DNA of 64,000 nt, from positions 471,225 to 535,224 of the forward strand of contig JADDOH010023187.1 in NCBI GenBank assembly GCA_016648135.1, written 5' to 3'. The notes beneath the pieces are model-generated. The model did not search any database and had not been told where the DNA came from. It saw only the letters and a list, made by a program, of their open reading frames with translations. Positions within the stretch are counted from its first letter, which is position 1. Every line of letters begins with the position of its first letter. The stretch comes from Agrypnia vestita (Eukaryota; Arthropoda; Insecta; Trichoptera; Phryganeidae). Made by a program: the position numbers and the translations under genes. Below are positions 1 to 9,460 of the stretch, one piece after another.

Positions 1-1140
1 TTCAAACCTACAAGTACCAGAATGTTAATTTCATAGTAGATATAATTAATTATAATATCCCAATAATTTGTAATTCAAAATAATTTTTGCCCCTTGCGCT
101 ATAAATCAATACATTTTAGTTCACATAATTCAATTTTTTTTTGAAATTTGACAAAAAACATTAAAATTTTTTCGCAAGTGAGAATCACAAATATATAAAA
201 ATCGGGTACTTCAGTAATAAAAATGTCGCAATCTTTGTATTACCATAATAAATATTGTGTTTTCGAAATGATTTCTCTTATGTTGCAAAAACGCAGATAC
301 TTTTCAAAAATTAATGTCTTTTTTCATAAGTTTAGCAGTTTTTGGTGAATTTCGCAATCGCATCGTGATTTTTTCATACCTTGAATTTCGATTTAAGGTC
401 CCACACCACGTTTCGTGCGCCGTACGTGGGTGTATTTTTCGTAATTATTTTCAAACAAACGATACATGGAATTTTTTTTTATTAATACTCATAGTCAATA
501 TATACACATGGAACTGTATATTAATTTTTATAATACTATTACTGTACATAGCTTCCAAGAGGACACTCCGACGAAATTGCTGGTGTCGGTTGATAGCAAA
601 TTAAGCTATACTGTTCATCAGAAATTAAAAATATATTAAGAAACTAGACATAAGTTTACCGCATCACGTAGGGGAATTTCGATATCCAAAAAAAAAACAA
701 AATGACGGACCAGCAAATTTTATTTCCGATTTTCATGGAAAAGTTTCATTGTTCATAAAAAAAATAAGGGGCCCTTTATAAAAAAATCCCTAAGTGGAAC
801 CATGGGGACTGGATTTTCGAACAGTTTAAAAGTTGGCGCATGCAAATTGGATGTTTAGTTTTTTAATACGATGTCAACCAAGTTGAAAACGTAGTTTTGA
901 GAAAAACGAGTTCAAAATTTTGTTGCGCAATGGTCGTGCGCTCGAACGGTTTCACATAAACCACTGTATCTCCGTCAATTTTACAAATTTCTTTAAAATA
1001 TTTGGTGAGAGCACTCTTAACAAATTCATCCATCAGAAAATGAACATTTTTTTTACCGTGGTCTGAGGCCTTAACGGGGTTCCAGATAAATCAGAATGTT
1101 TTTTTTTGGCTCCCTCAAATTTAGAATTAATGAGGTTCTT
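1..1140. mobile_element. pogo-like DNA transposon copy, left end cut by window
   Basis: Positions 1-365 and about 1065-1140 align by eye with the shorter, complete element at 3203-3687. Shared stretches include the region ending in GCCCCTTG, the block around CGGGTACTT, and the terminal block TTTAGAATTAATGAGGTTCT, which resembles AATTTGGAATTAACGGTTCT in the other copy. Positions 366-1060 are extra sequence that the short copy lacks, so this may be a longer derivative or may carry an insertion. No transposase domain could be recognised in the extra part. The left terminus is outside the window. Confidence 0.5.
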
Positions 1141-1687
1141 TCTATAAAAAATATATATCATATAAAAATAACTTTTCATACTACGTAAAAAAACTTTTCA
1201 TACAAAAAAAAAAATGTGTCCATTGCCCTTGTACGCTTTTGAATGTGATTAAACATTTTGATTTTATACCATTCAAGGGACTGTCTTGAGAATGTTTATT
1301 GTAAATTGAAAATATCGATGGTCCCTACATAAACTCGGACATCTATCAAAAATGCATTTTTGAATTTTTTGTACCAATATATAGAAAATATTCCACAATG
1401 CAAAATTAAAATAAATGTTTCTACTTTTTGCAGAGAAAAAAACTGACATAAACGCGGACAAATACTCTCAGTTTATATGTAAAGCCAAACTTCAAAGAGT
1501 GCTCCTGTAAATTGCTTTTCTGAAGATGTCTTACTTAACGCAAAGACTGTTGATATGTACTCAATCATACATACATTTAGTATAAAGGACTTTAAGTATG
1601 TAGTAAATTGATTTGCACTAATTATAATCTTTATTTTTTCCCTCAAATTCTTCATTCGGGAAACAGTCTCTCATGACTGAGACTCTC
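1141..1687. other. AT-rich intergenic DNA
   Basis: Between two transposons. Short minus-strand open frames are present but show no recognisable domain, and their composition is that of AT-rich noncoding DNA. Nothing else was seen. Confidence 0.5.
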
Positions 1688-1690
1688 TTA

Positions 1691-2430
1691 CGCCGGCCGC
1701 ACATTGGATGCGTTTTCGTACGAAATTGAGTAGTACGTATACGTGTGAATACGCAAGTACCTCCAAAGTAGTACTGAATATCGCCACTGTACACGATTTA
1801 GTAGTGCACGTATAGATGAGATGTCCGACACGATCCGGATTTGTTTTTGCGATTTCGTACGATGGATATGGAAAATTTTGTCAATTTGATACATGACCAC
1901 AAATGTTTGTGGGACCAAAGTGATTCAACTGCATGACAATCAGCGCAGATCATGGCGGAGAATCTCTAAAGAACTAAAATAACCTGTAAGTTAAATAATT
2001 TGGTTTAATGAAGGGGAGGTATAATTATGTACTTCGAACAAAAAACTTTTAAATATTTCTCCGATGTTATGAGCTCTCGTTGCACTTCGATTCTTCCTAG
2101 CATTTGTGAATCTATTAGATAGTCATGAAATTTGTCATAATTTAAGTCTGCCATAATATGATGGAATTTACCAAATTCATTCCTTCTAGTAAATTATATT
2201 TCGTTCACCCATTTGGTTCTACGATGCCGACGACGCCGTAGCAGCCTACGAGTAGGAAGAGAGTTTTTCAAAAGGTACAGATTATTCATTTGGCACAAAC
2301 GTTATCAGAGAAATGCGAAAAGTAACTGATCGTGACCAACGCAAGACGCAATCAATGTGCGCGCTCAATACGTACGAAAATAATCATATGAATACGTACG
2401 TAATAATTTGTGTCCAAAGTGCGACCGGCC
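1691..2430 (+). mobile_element. PIF/Harbinger-like non-autonomous element with TTA target duplication
   Basis: The ends form an imperfect inverted repeat of about 18 bp: CGCCGGCCGCACATTGGA on the left, and GGCCGGTCGCACTTTGGA when the right end is read on the minus strand. TTA lies directly outside both ends (1688-1690 and 2431-2433), the three-base duplication expected of PIF/Harbinger. Inside, a short reading frame from 1862 resembles the N-terminal half of a MADF (Myb/SANT-like) domain, the accessory ORF typical of that superfamily. No DDE transposase is present, so the copy is non-autonomous. It sits about 40 bp 3' of the third exon of the spp27-like gene, inside that gene's next intron. 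Confidence 0.7.
1862..1977 (+). pseudogene. decayed MADF-domain ORF of Harbinger-like element
   Basis: Translation from the ATG at 1862 begins MDMENFVNLIHDHKCLWDQS. This fits the start of a MADF domain: an aromatic/aliphatic helix followed by the CLWD motif. A frameshift then moves the reading frame, after which RRSWRRISKELK continues the domain in the place of the usual W..I..EL helix. In PIF/Harbinger elements a MADF or Myb-like protein acts with the transposase in DNA binding and nuclear import. Here only about 40 residues survive with a broken frame, so the ORF cannot be functional. Confidence 0.6.
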
Positions 2431-2473
2431 TTAAAGTTATGGATCCAGAAAATAAAAAAAACAATTGACTTAC

Positions 2474-2746
2474 GCCAGCGGCAGCAGCCTTCTTGGGCTT
2501 CTCGGTCTTCCCCCAGTCTGAGTCTGAATCCGACTCGGAGCCCTTCCCCTTCTTTTTGGCAGGGGCCTTCTTTTTGGGAACGGGCTTCTTGGCTTCGTAT
2601 TCTTCATCATCCTCGGACTCTTCAGATTCCTTGGATTCTTCCCCATCCTCACTGGACTCTGCCTTGGACTTCTTGGCCTTGGCGGCTGGCTTCTTTGCGG
2701 CAGGTGCTGGTCGTTTGGCCGGTTTTTTCTTGTCGTTCTTTTCCTC
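2474..2746 (-). CDS. spp27-like gene, Lys/Glu/Ser-rich linker exon
   Basis: The acceptor TTTTTAG precedes 2746 and the donor after 2474 is GTAAGTC. The exon has exactly 91 codons in phase 0 at both ends. It reads as basic Ala/Pro/Lys blocks (KKPAKRPAPAAKKPAAKAKK) alternating with Ser/Glu/Asp stretches (ESKESEESEDDEEYE and GSESDSDSDWGK). This is a disordered linker, with several Ser-Asp/Glu contexts that suit casein kinase 2. The other reading frames are also open here because the composition is skewed, but the frame joined to exon 2 is the coding one. Confidence 0.8.
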
Positions 2747-5700
2747 CTAAAAACAAATGGCGTGTGAGAAAAACGGGAACCCTGTCCACAGGTTATATTA
2801 AAATATAAGGATGCATACACGGAAAATACGAAGCAACAATATTTTTAATATACTATGCTACAAACTGAGCTAAGCGTTTATGCTATGTGGAAGTGAACTT
2901 GTTAGTATTTGGGTCTCGAAACCCGACCACTTGATCAAGTCCCTTATAAGGAGGAGTTTTTAATAACATTGGGTACTTTATTTATTTATATAGTTTTATT
3001 TAATTATTATATCTAAAAATAATTTCATTGTCTATCCGTTATTTGTTGGAATGACAACTTAAAATAATTAGAGTGTAATCAGCGCGCAGCTCGTGTTGCG
3101 AGGTCACGCAAGGTTCATTAATAATTATTATTATTTCTCATAATTTTTCACAAGTGTCGGCTAGTCAAAATAATAATTTATATTTATGTAAATTTTCATG
3201 TACAGTAAAACCCCGTTAATTCGAAATTTGCTATAATTCAAAATTTTTAAAACCCACAAGTCCCAAAATAGTAATTTCATAGTGGATTAACAACTCCGAT
3301 AATTTGAAAATCTTGGAAAACCGTAATTAAAAATAATTTTTAGCCCCTTGTGCAATAAATCAATACATTTGATTTCACTAATTCGATTTTCTTTTTAAAT
3401 TTGAGAAAATTTAAAAAATATATAAAACGAGAACAACAATTGTGTCAATACCGGGTACTTAGTAATACAGATGTCGTGATCATTCTATTAGAAAAATAAA
3501 TATTATGTTTTTGAAATGATTTCTTGAAATATGCAAAAATAAAGACTTTTCACAAAATTAATGGCTTTTTTCGCAAGTACAATTTATGGCGAATATCGCA
3601 ATCGAATTTGAATTTAGAATTAACAGGGGTTTGCATAATTTAAAATGTTTTTTGGGTTCCTTGAATTTGGAATTAACGGTTCTACTGTAATAATATAAAA
3701 TATTTAGCGCATAACATCTTGAATTCTATCTTACTTCCTCCTCTTCGTCTTCTTCCTCCTCCTCCGACTGGTCGTTCTCGTCCTCCTTGGAGTTGACGTA
3801 GTTCATGACCATGTCGTCGATCTCCTTCTTGCGGCTGTTCAGGTTGCAGCCTAGCTCCTGCTCCAGCTGCTGGCGCACCTTCTTGGCAGACATGACCCGC
3901 AGGTCTGCATCCTTCAGGATGGCTGGAGGGAAAATGACTCGGTATTTATTTATTTAATTAATACACGGTACAACGTACCATTAAAGAAACAATGTATATA
4001 AACATGTTTAGATTGATAGGTAATAATAAAAAAAGGAGATAAATAATTCTATCAAAAACAATTAATAAAGTGATATATAAAGAAAAATAAAACATTAAGG
4101 GAATAACATAAAGTATAACAAAATTACATCAAATGAAATAATAGTTATCAAATCAAATATGAAAGTCAACAATCAATAAAACTACAACAAATTAAAATAA
4201 TTATGTCTGAAATTCAAGAAGCAACAAAATTACAACAAAATGAAATAATTGTAAACATATCAAATCTGAAACTCAAGAAGCAATAAAAATGAGAGTAAAA
4301 TAAAATGAAATGTAAAATTCAAAAATCTAAAAACAAGAGATAGACATGACATCAATAACCAATTATAAACGACCGAATTCGTCCAGAAGAGCTTTCTTGT
4401 AGGCGGCTAGTGTTTCCGAAAAAACATCCGATAGGTAGCCATACTCGTTTCCTAACCTATGGAGCCTTCTAATAGGTGAGCTATAGAGATAATTTACGCT
4501 AACATTGTCACAATGAAACGATATACTTTGTCTAGTGCTCCTGGATCCTGGTATGATTGAGAGTAAAGTAAACACGTATTTAGAGTAATTTTAATAATTT
4601 AATTATTATCTTGAATCCTGTAATACTAATATTAAATCTTTTTATCCGAAGATTAGAGTGCCACCAGTATTAATTGGCATGCGAGGGAGGGCGTCCCTGT
4701 CGCGAAATAGAAGTTGCCAGGGTGTAAATTTATTACACAACACATAATATACAGAGTGTCCGGTGACCGGTGTCGGAGCCTTTAATAGGAATTTGGTCGG
4801 GCAACACTAAAAAAACAAACCAGTAATGGCGGTCGCTCTATCTGGAGTCCTGTCAAATGGTAGTATTTGTCGATTATTTGCTTTTTCAGGTTCGCAAAAC
4901 TTTAAAACTACATTGGCAATTGTTCTTGCACCACCTGCAAGGTGTTGCAAGACTGTTTTGGACATAATTCAGTGTATATTGGAAATCAAGATGTCACAGC
5001 TCAAGGGCAAATACGAGGTTGAACTGAATGACAGGGCGAGGGGTTAACGCCGGGTGCGGGCGGGGCGGGCTTTAGTTCCAAAGTCGCACGCCAATTTACG
5101 CTGGGCAAGCTCTAATAGCTGCTGTCCTTGAAGGTCGAAAAACTGCTGACCTGGCCTTCTACATGCTTCTCCCAAATAATATGAGGGGTATAAAAAGAAA
5201 AGGCAGCGATACGCAAAAATTAAAAAAAAATTTTTTGAATGCAGCCACCGAGGATTACTAATTTGAAATGTACTGATTCTAGATTTTATGTATCTATCCC
5301 TTCTAAAATCATGTTTCATATGAATGTATAGGCTGTTTCCTATAAAATCTCGAATTCAGTATTATTATATATAATTATAAATTAGTAATCCTTAATGACT
5401 GCATTCGAAACATTTTTTAAAAGTTTTGACAATTATTCTGATGTCAAGTAATAAAGCTTGCAAGATCCAGAACAGTTTCCAGGGCTAGCCGCTTATTTTT
5501 TCACTTTTTGTGTACGTATGACTGCTTTCAGCCATCATTATAGTGAAATTAGTAAAGGAGAAGTCTCAATAGCACAGGAATTAATCGCATAGAAAAAGAA
5601 AGGATAGGTATGCTGAAAATTGTTTTTTTTTTTTAAATTAAAAACACATCAGAATGATGAACAAGATCCTTGCAATGAATGTAGACACTAGTCAGATAAA

Positions 5701-6628
5701 ACAGAGTGCACCGGGTTAGAAGTTTCGAAAACCGATGCATCAGATCTCAAAATCATAATATTCTTTGTCTAATCCCATAAAATTTATCTGCTTTATCAAA
5801 ATTCTTTTCATTTTGTTCCAGATTTTTAATTATTTAAATCACATTTGTGCTTACCTGCCACATTAATCTGTGGAATCAATAAACATAATCATTACGTATG
5901 ATATTTATTCCCATCCACTATCAAAGTAATAAACTCATGCGCACCCAGCGTCTGTCACGTATCAATTTAAACTTTACCGCCAGAACGATCGATCCATGCA
6001 TCAGAGGCAATTTCATTACCAAAATTTGTACGCTTCGTGACAGAAACACGTGCATTAAGTCGAATATATATGTATATCGTCATGAAAAACGTGCATTAAA
6101 ACACTATTTATAGAAGACAAACATTAGACAAAACAGCACGCTAATGCAAACAACACGTTTCGACGCGTAGCTGTATGCCACCGCCGAATGTCTACAAATA
6201 AAAGCACTTCGAAAAATATACGACCACGAGAGTATCTTATTATCGAAATGGTTTCGAAAGAAGTTAAGTATCCAGAAGAATCCGCCAAATTTTTCTCATT
6301 AATATTGTCTAATCGCTAATTGAAAATCATTTAGTAAATACAGAGATATTTCAAAAAGTAAAAACTTGACGTTTGTATGGAAATGCTGCTTGGCTTCCTA
6401 TGGCCATTGTTTCGAAATTGAAGGCAAGCCGAAAACGCCGGGGCGGCCAAGAGTAAACCACGCATTTTTCACCTATAAACCGATGGAGATCACTAAAGAA
6501 AAAATGTTCCAAATAATATTTTGATATTAGTTTTCATAATTTCAACCTCGGAATGTGAGAATATAGGAATGAAAAATATATTTACTGTTTATTTCTTTGC
6601 GAAGTTCGTCTTTACTGATATCTGCCAT
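2474..6628 (-). CDS. DEK_C/SWIB-type chromatin protein (UAF30/spp27-like), 5' three exons
   Basis: Three exons join in frame on the minus strand: 6628-6586 (start), 3922-3735 and 2746-2474. Together they encode about 168 residues. The protein begins MADISKDELRKEI. A DEK_C-type helical domain follows (about residues 5-60; core LKDADLRVMSAKKVRQQLEQ, then GCNLNSRKKEID). After that come an acidic run and a linker of alternating Lys/Ala/Pro and Ser/Glu/Asp blocks. This order matches insect proteins annotated as upstream activation factor subunit spp27-like, which carry a SWIB domain after the linker. Such proteins are thought to act in chromatin-linked transcription. All four splice sites in view are GT/AG. 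The last exon ends at a phase-0 donor (GTAAGT), so coding must continue left. No SWIB sequence was found in 1-2473, so the remaining exons probably lie outside the window. Family assignment is from motif recognition only. Confidence 0.8.
2747..3202. other. intron 2 of spp27-like gene, left part
   Basis: AT-rich intronic DNA between the linker exon and the pogo-like MITE. No further exon, repeat or structure was recognised. Confidence 0.5.
3203..3687. mobile_element. pogo/Tigger-like MITE with TA duplication
   Basis: A complete element of 485 bp lies inside intron 2 of the spp27-like gene. Its ends are inverted repeats: CAGTAAAACCCCGTTAATTC on the left and CAGTAGAACCGTTAATTCCA read inward from the right. 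Each end is flanked by TA (3201-3202 and 3688-3689). CAGT-type ends with a TA duplication are typical of the pogo/Tigger branch of Tc1/mariner. It has no coding capacity, so it would depend on a transposase in trans. A related, longer copy lies at the left edge of the window. Confidence 0.75.
3735..3922 (-). CDS. spp27-like gene, DEK_C exon
   Basis: The acceptor is a pyrimidine tract ending TCCCTCCAG before 3922. The donor after 3735 is GTAAGA. The exon gives 62 codons plus two starting bases. It encodes the helical core (VRQQLEQELG, NSRKKEIDDMVMNYVNS) and then a run of Glu/Asp. Codon use is GC-rich at third positions compared with the surrounding AT-rich introns, which supports real coding sequence. 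The acidic run continues straight into the next exon. Confidence 0.85.
3945..4610 (-). mobile_element. 5'-truncated LINE (Jockey/CR1-like) in intron 1
   Basis: The minus strand carries the last part of a reverse-transcriptase ORF (4578-4363), then about 400 bp of A-rich 3'UTR. It ends in a TAAATAAATAAATACC-type tail at 3960-3943. The ORF end has the pattern common to many insect Jockey/CR1-like elements (…STRQSISFH…NYLYSSPIRRLHRLGNEY…). The copy is severely 5'-truncated and lies in the same orientation as the host spp27-like gene, within its first intron. Confidence 0.6.
4363..4578 (-). pseudogene. reverse transcriptase C-terminal remnant
   Basis: About 70 residues of the C-terminus of a non-LTR retrotransposon ORF2. 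The recognisable stretch is SPIRRLHRLGNEYGYLSDVF, which resembles the remnant at 45157-45375. The catalytic RT domain is absent because of 5' truncation, so there is no activity. Confidence 0.55.
4611..5219. other. intron 1 of spp27-like gene, unassigned
   Basis: Intronic DNA. It has a short GC-rich patch (about 5040-5090) and a segment starting ACAGAGTGTCCGGTG near 4752 that looks repeat-like. The open frames on both strands here have no recognisable domain and no splice support. Confidence 0.4.
5220..5425. repeat. fold-back inverted repeat in intron 1
   Basis: The left arm (about 5224-5300) contains GAATGCAGCCACCGAGGATT. Read on the minus strand, the right arm (about 5425-5335) contains GAATGCAGTCATTAAGGATT, and both then run into TACTAATTT and GATTTTAT. 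The arms are imperfect and separated by about 40 bp. This suggests two copies of one repeat in opposite orientation, or an old fold-back element. Confidence 0.5.
5426..6585. other. intron 1 of spp27-like gene, right part
   Basis: AT-rich intronic sequence with a GC-richer patch near 6420-6470. No exon consistent with the phase of the spp27-like gene was found between its first and second exons. Confidence 0.45.
6586..6628 (-). CDS. spp27-like gene, first coding exon
   Basis: The ATG at 6628-6626 sits in a good insect start context (GCAAAATGG) and reads MADISKDELRKEIN plus one base. The donor after 6586 is GTAAAT. The leftover A joins CC at the start of the next exon to make a Thr codon, which continues directly into ILKDAD of the DEK_C domain. 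The phase match, the conserved start peptide and the absence of any upstream in-frame ATG nearby support this start. At 43 coding bases the exon is easily missed by ORF-length filters. The 5'UTR and promoter lie to the right of 6628. Confidence 0.8.
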
Positions 6629-8806
6629 TTTGCCGGAATTGACTGAATGTTAGTACCGTAAACCGACACCAACGAATTTATACTTTTAACAAAAATATAT
6701 ATTGTCTTTAGCAGGTAAGTTGGAATTTCACCAAAAATAATAAATACTTTTTAGAAGAAATTTTGTTTACTTTATACATAAATCATTTAAAAATTTAGAA
6801 AATGAAAACACATATTCAGACAACTCAAATATATAGTTGCTATTATTGAAAGCAGGTATGTGATTAGTAAGAATAAAGTATTTAGAGAAAGTGAAAACAT
6901 TAAAAATAATTCAATGATAAATGAGAATCTTATGTCGATGAAATATGAAATAAACAATTATTTCATATCCATTTGGAAATACTTTTAGATTTCATGAATG
7001 AACCAAAGTTGACATCAACAAACCAATTCCTATCTATAACAGGAAGAGCTCCAAAAATGTTACACTACTAACCGCAAGATGTCAGTTTAATAAATATTGA
7101 TAGTTTTACATAATAATCGTAAGATGTCAGTAAAGTATTATTTTTACGACAAACGAAAGTTGGTAATTTTATTGTTTTTACTTACATATTTTGTTCCTCT
7201 CAAGATCCTACTAGTGACTTCAACGTTACGAGGTGCATATATTATTATATGATTAATTGACTTTGATTTTTATAACTCATATTAAGTAAAACTTTTATAA
7301 TTCATATTAAGTATTGTAGTTTTTACTCACTCATAGGCCGGTCCAAGGGTTATTAGAAATACAAATATTTTAGGTCGGTTTACTATGAACTTGGTGGATA
7401 ATATGTAATATTTTTAACAAATATGGGAAATGTTAAGTTATTAATATTTATGTGTAATCATCATCGTAACACAACTAGCCATTGTCAATCCGCTGCCAGC
7501 AGCTTTATCCAGATAAAAGCTTTCCTATGACTGTCACTCTCTTCGATCCTCATAAAGATTTATAAAATTCAATAAAAATTGGTAAAATATAGTATATGAG
7601 ATTTACAATGGTAATCTATCATTCTAGAATCGTGCAACAAGTTGAGCAGGTCTTCACGGTAGCTGTAGCTTGTAGTACCTACCTACATAGTGAAGATACG
7701 GTTGTTTATTCTTTATGGAACATCCACCTTTTTACAAAAAGTTTGAATTTGTTTAAAGAAATACGGCTAAATTTTTTTAAAAATATCGTTAATAATAATT
7801 GTTAATAAAACTGTCCTTGGCGGTAAAGAGCGTGATTTATTCTTTTGGTTTTTTACATGTAGGTAGGTATATGATGAAATATCGGTGTAGGTACCTGAAA
7901 CCGCAACAATTTTATTTAAAACTACGTGACCTGTTCGCCATACTCTTCTTAAAATATGAATTTTAAAAATTTACTTTAATAACATTGAATATAGTTGTTA
8001 ATCGTGGATAATAAATAAATGTATATTATATAAAATTGAATAAACCTCTCTACGCGATAGCTCGACTTAACGAAAAGAGATAAAGAGGGATTTTTTGAAA
8101 TGTGACGCTGGAATTAATAAATTAATTAATAAAAAATAGTTGTAAGGAAAGCAGACGAAATGACGACGTTTTTAATGAAATAAAGGACACCGGATATATA
8201 GGTAGGTACATACTGGGGACGAAATTATGAATATCTGAAATCAACTAGAATAAAATAACAAAAAAGGAAAGAAAGCAATGAGAGATGGGAGAAAGAAAAT
8301 GAGGGCAGTAAACAAAGTATGGATAAAGCACACATGAAAGAAAGAAAGTATGAACAGTGTAAGGAAGAGAAGATAAGTAATTACTAATGTAGTAGTATCA
8401 AAGCAAAGATGAAATGAAGCGTCCTTACAAGCGTAGGTACTCATATGTAACGACTAACCTATAAATATAAAAATTACCTTAATCTATAGTTGAGGAGATC
8501 ATTCGTTGAAATCCAAAGCCATAAATTAATTTTTATTATATTAACGTAAGTAGGTATACAGCAGCTTAACATAATTAAATAAATAGTGTAGAAAAAGTAG
8601 TGAAGTCTTTACTGTATTGTCTGAAGTCTTTATGTTACAAGTTACATACAAACTGTATAACAAATATTGTATTACAAAGGAAACCATTTCGTATTTGAGA
8701 CATGCCATTGTTCACGACCGAGATTGGTAATGTACATAGGTACCACAGTTCTGTGGTAGGTACTTATTTTAATTTATATTTTAATATGGGTTTCACATAA
8801 TTACTT
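6629..8806. other. upstream region of spp27-like gene; otherwise unassigned
   Basis: The first few hundred bases right of 6628 should hold the 5'UTR and promoter of the minus-strand spp27-like gene, but no clear TATA or initiator could be singled out in this AT-rich DNA. The rest is AT-rich with scattered TAGGTAGGT motifs. No supported gene was seen. Confidence 0.4.
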
Positions 8807-8920
8807 TTAGAAAAATTACAAACAATTATAATTAGTAATTTTGTTTCTATGTCATGTTTTTTTTATTGTAATATATTTTTAATGTAATGTATTTTTATTG
8901 TATTAAAATACAAATTAACA

Positions 8921-9213
8921 TTAAAATAAAACACAAATTACTTTGTTTTCACCATTATATTAGATTAAAAAATCTATATGTTTCGAGAACAGTGTTCTCT
9001 TCCTCCCAAATGACCCATAATAATTAACACCTCGAACCCCCCCTCCCCTTACCTACCCCCTCAACCACCCCTTCACCGTAACACATTTGCTTGTTTCAAC
9101 TTTTAAGATCGTTAGTACACAATAATCCTGAGGAAGAGAACATTGTTCTCGAAACGTGTAGATTTTTAAATCTAATATAGTGGTGAAAACAAAGTAATTT
9201 GTGTTTTATTTTA
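8921..9213. repeat. inverted repeat, 86-bp arms, Penelope-like remnant
   Basis: The arms 8921-9006 and 9130-9213 are near-complementary and surround a C-rich spacer. Each arm read outward contains a GAGAAC/GTTCTC hairpin followed by CGAAAC. The right arm continues through GTGAAAACAAAGTAATTTGT to a GAAGAAGAAAAAA end at about 9241-9254. The same module, also as a head-to-head dimer, occurs at 43893-44045. Penelope-like elements often occur as such inverted partial copies with hammerhead-type motifs in their terminal repeats; assignment to that group is inferred. Confidence 0.55.
9127..9160 (+). ncRNA. hammerhead-like core in Penelope-like remnant
   Basis: The sequence CCTGAGGA, then a GAGAAC...GTTCTC hairpin, then GAAAC matches the hammerhead ribozyme layout CUGANGA / stem II / GAAA. 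There is one unpaired A at the base of stem II. Stems I and III were not convincingly found, so self-cleavage is doubtful. Related cores occur at 16495-16529 and 49139-49176. Confidence 0.35.
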
Positions 9214-9278
9214 ATAATAATGTCACCACAAAGTTCAAGCCTTCATACAGAAGAAGAAAAAAATTCTTCGAACAGTTA

Positions 9279-9328
9279 CAAATTAACATACAGAATATTA
9301 CAGAATATTCTGTATGTTAATTTGTAAT
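9279..9328. repeat. perfect palindrome, 23-bp arms
   Basis: The left arm TACAAATTAACATACAGAAT(ATT) is followed almost immediately by its exact reverse complement, with a spacer of only a few bases. It lies between the two copies of the 70-bp direct repeat and probably marks a junction of two inverted retroelement fragments. Confidence 0.7.
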
Positions 9329-9460
9329 GATACACATACAGAATATTTTGAGTATGTTCAAAATTTTCAAGAATTTTAGAAAAATTATAAACAATTATAA
9401 TTAGTAATTTTGTTTCTATGTCATGTTTTTTTTATTGTAATATATTTTATAAAGGTATTA

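Larger units (their letters stand above)
8807..9460. repeat. complex repeat: direct repeats flanking large palindromes
   Basis: A block of about 70 bp at 8807-8880 (around CAATTATAATTAGTAATTTT and GTCATGTTTTTTTTATTG) recurs in the same orientation at 9378-9450. Between them lie a long inverted repeat (8921-9006 with 9130-9213) and a perfect palindrome at 9279-9328. A further short direct repeat (ACAGAATATTTTGAGTATGT) occurs at about 9345 and 9480. This arrangement fits nested or head-to-head partial copies of a retroelement. Confidence 0.6.

Noticed and set aside
2410..2820. Open frames on both strands over the spp27-like linker exon
   Set aside because: They are shadows of the low-complexity coding frame on the minus strand, which alone has matching splice sites and phase.
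4826..5319. Overlapping plus- and minus-strand ORFs in intron 1 of the spp27-like gene
   Set aside because: No domain, no splice support, and composition similar to noncoding DNA.
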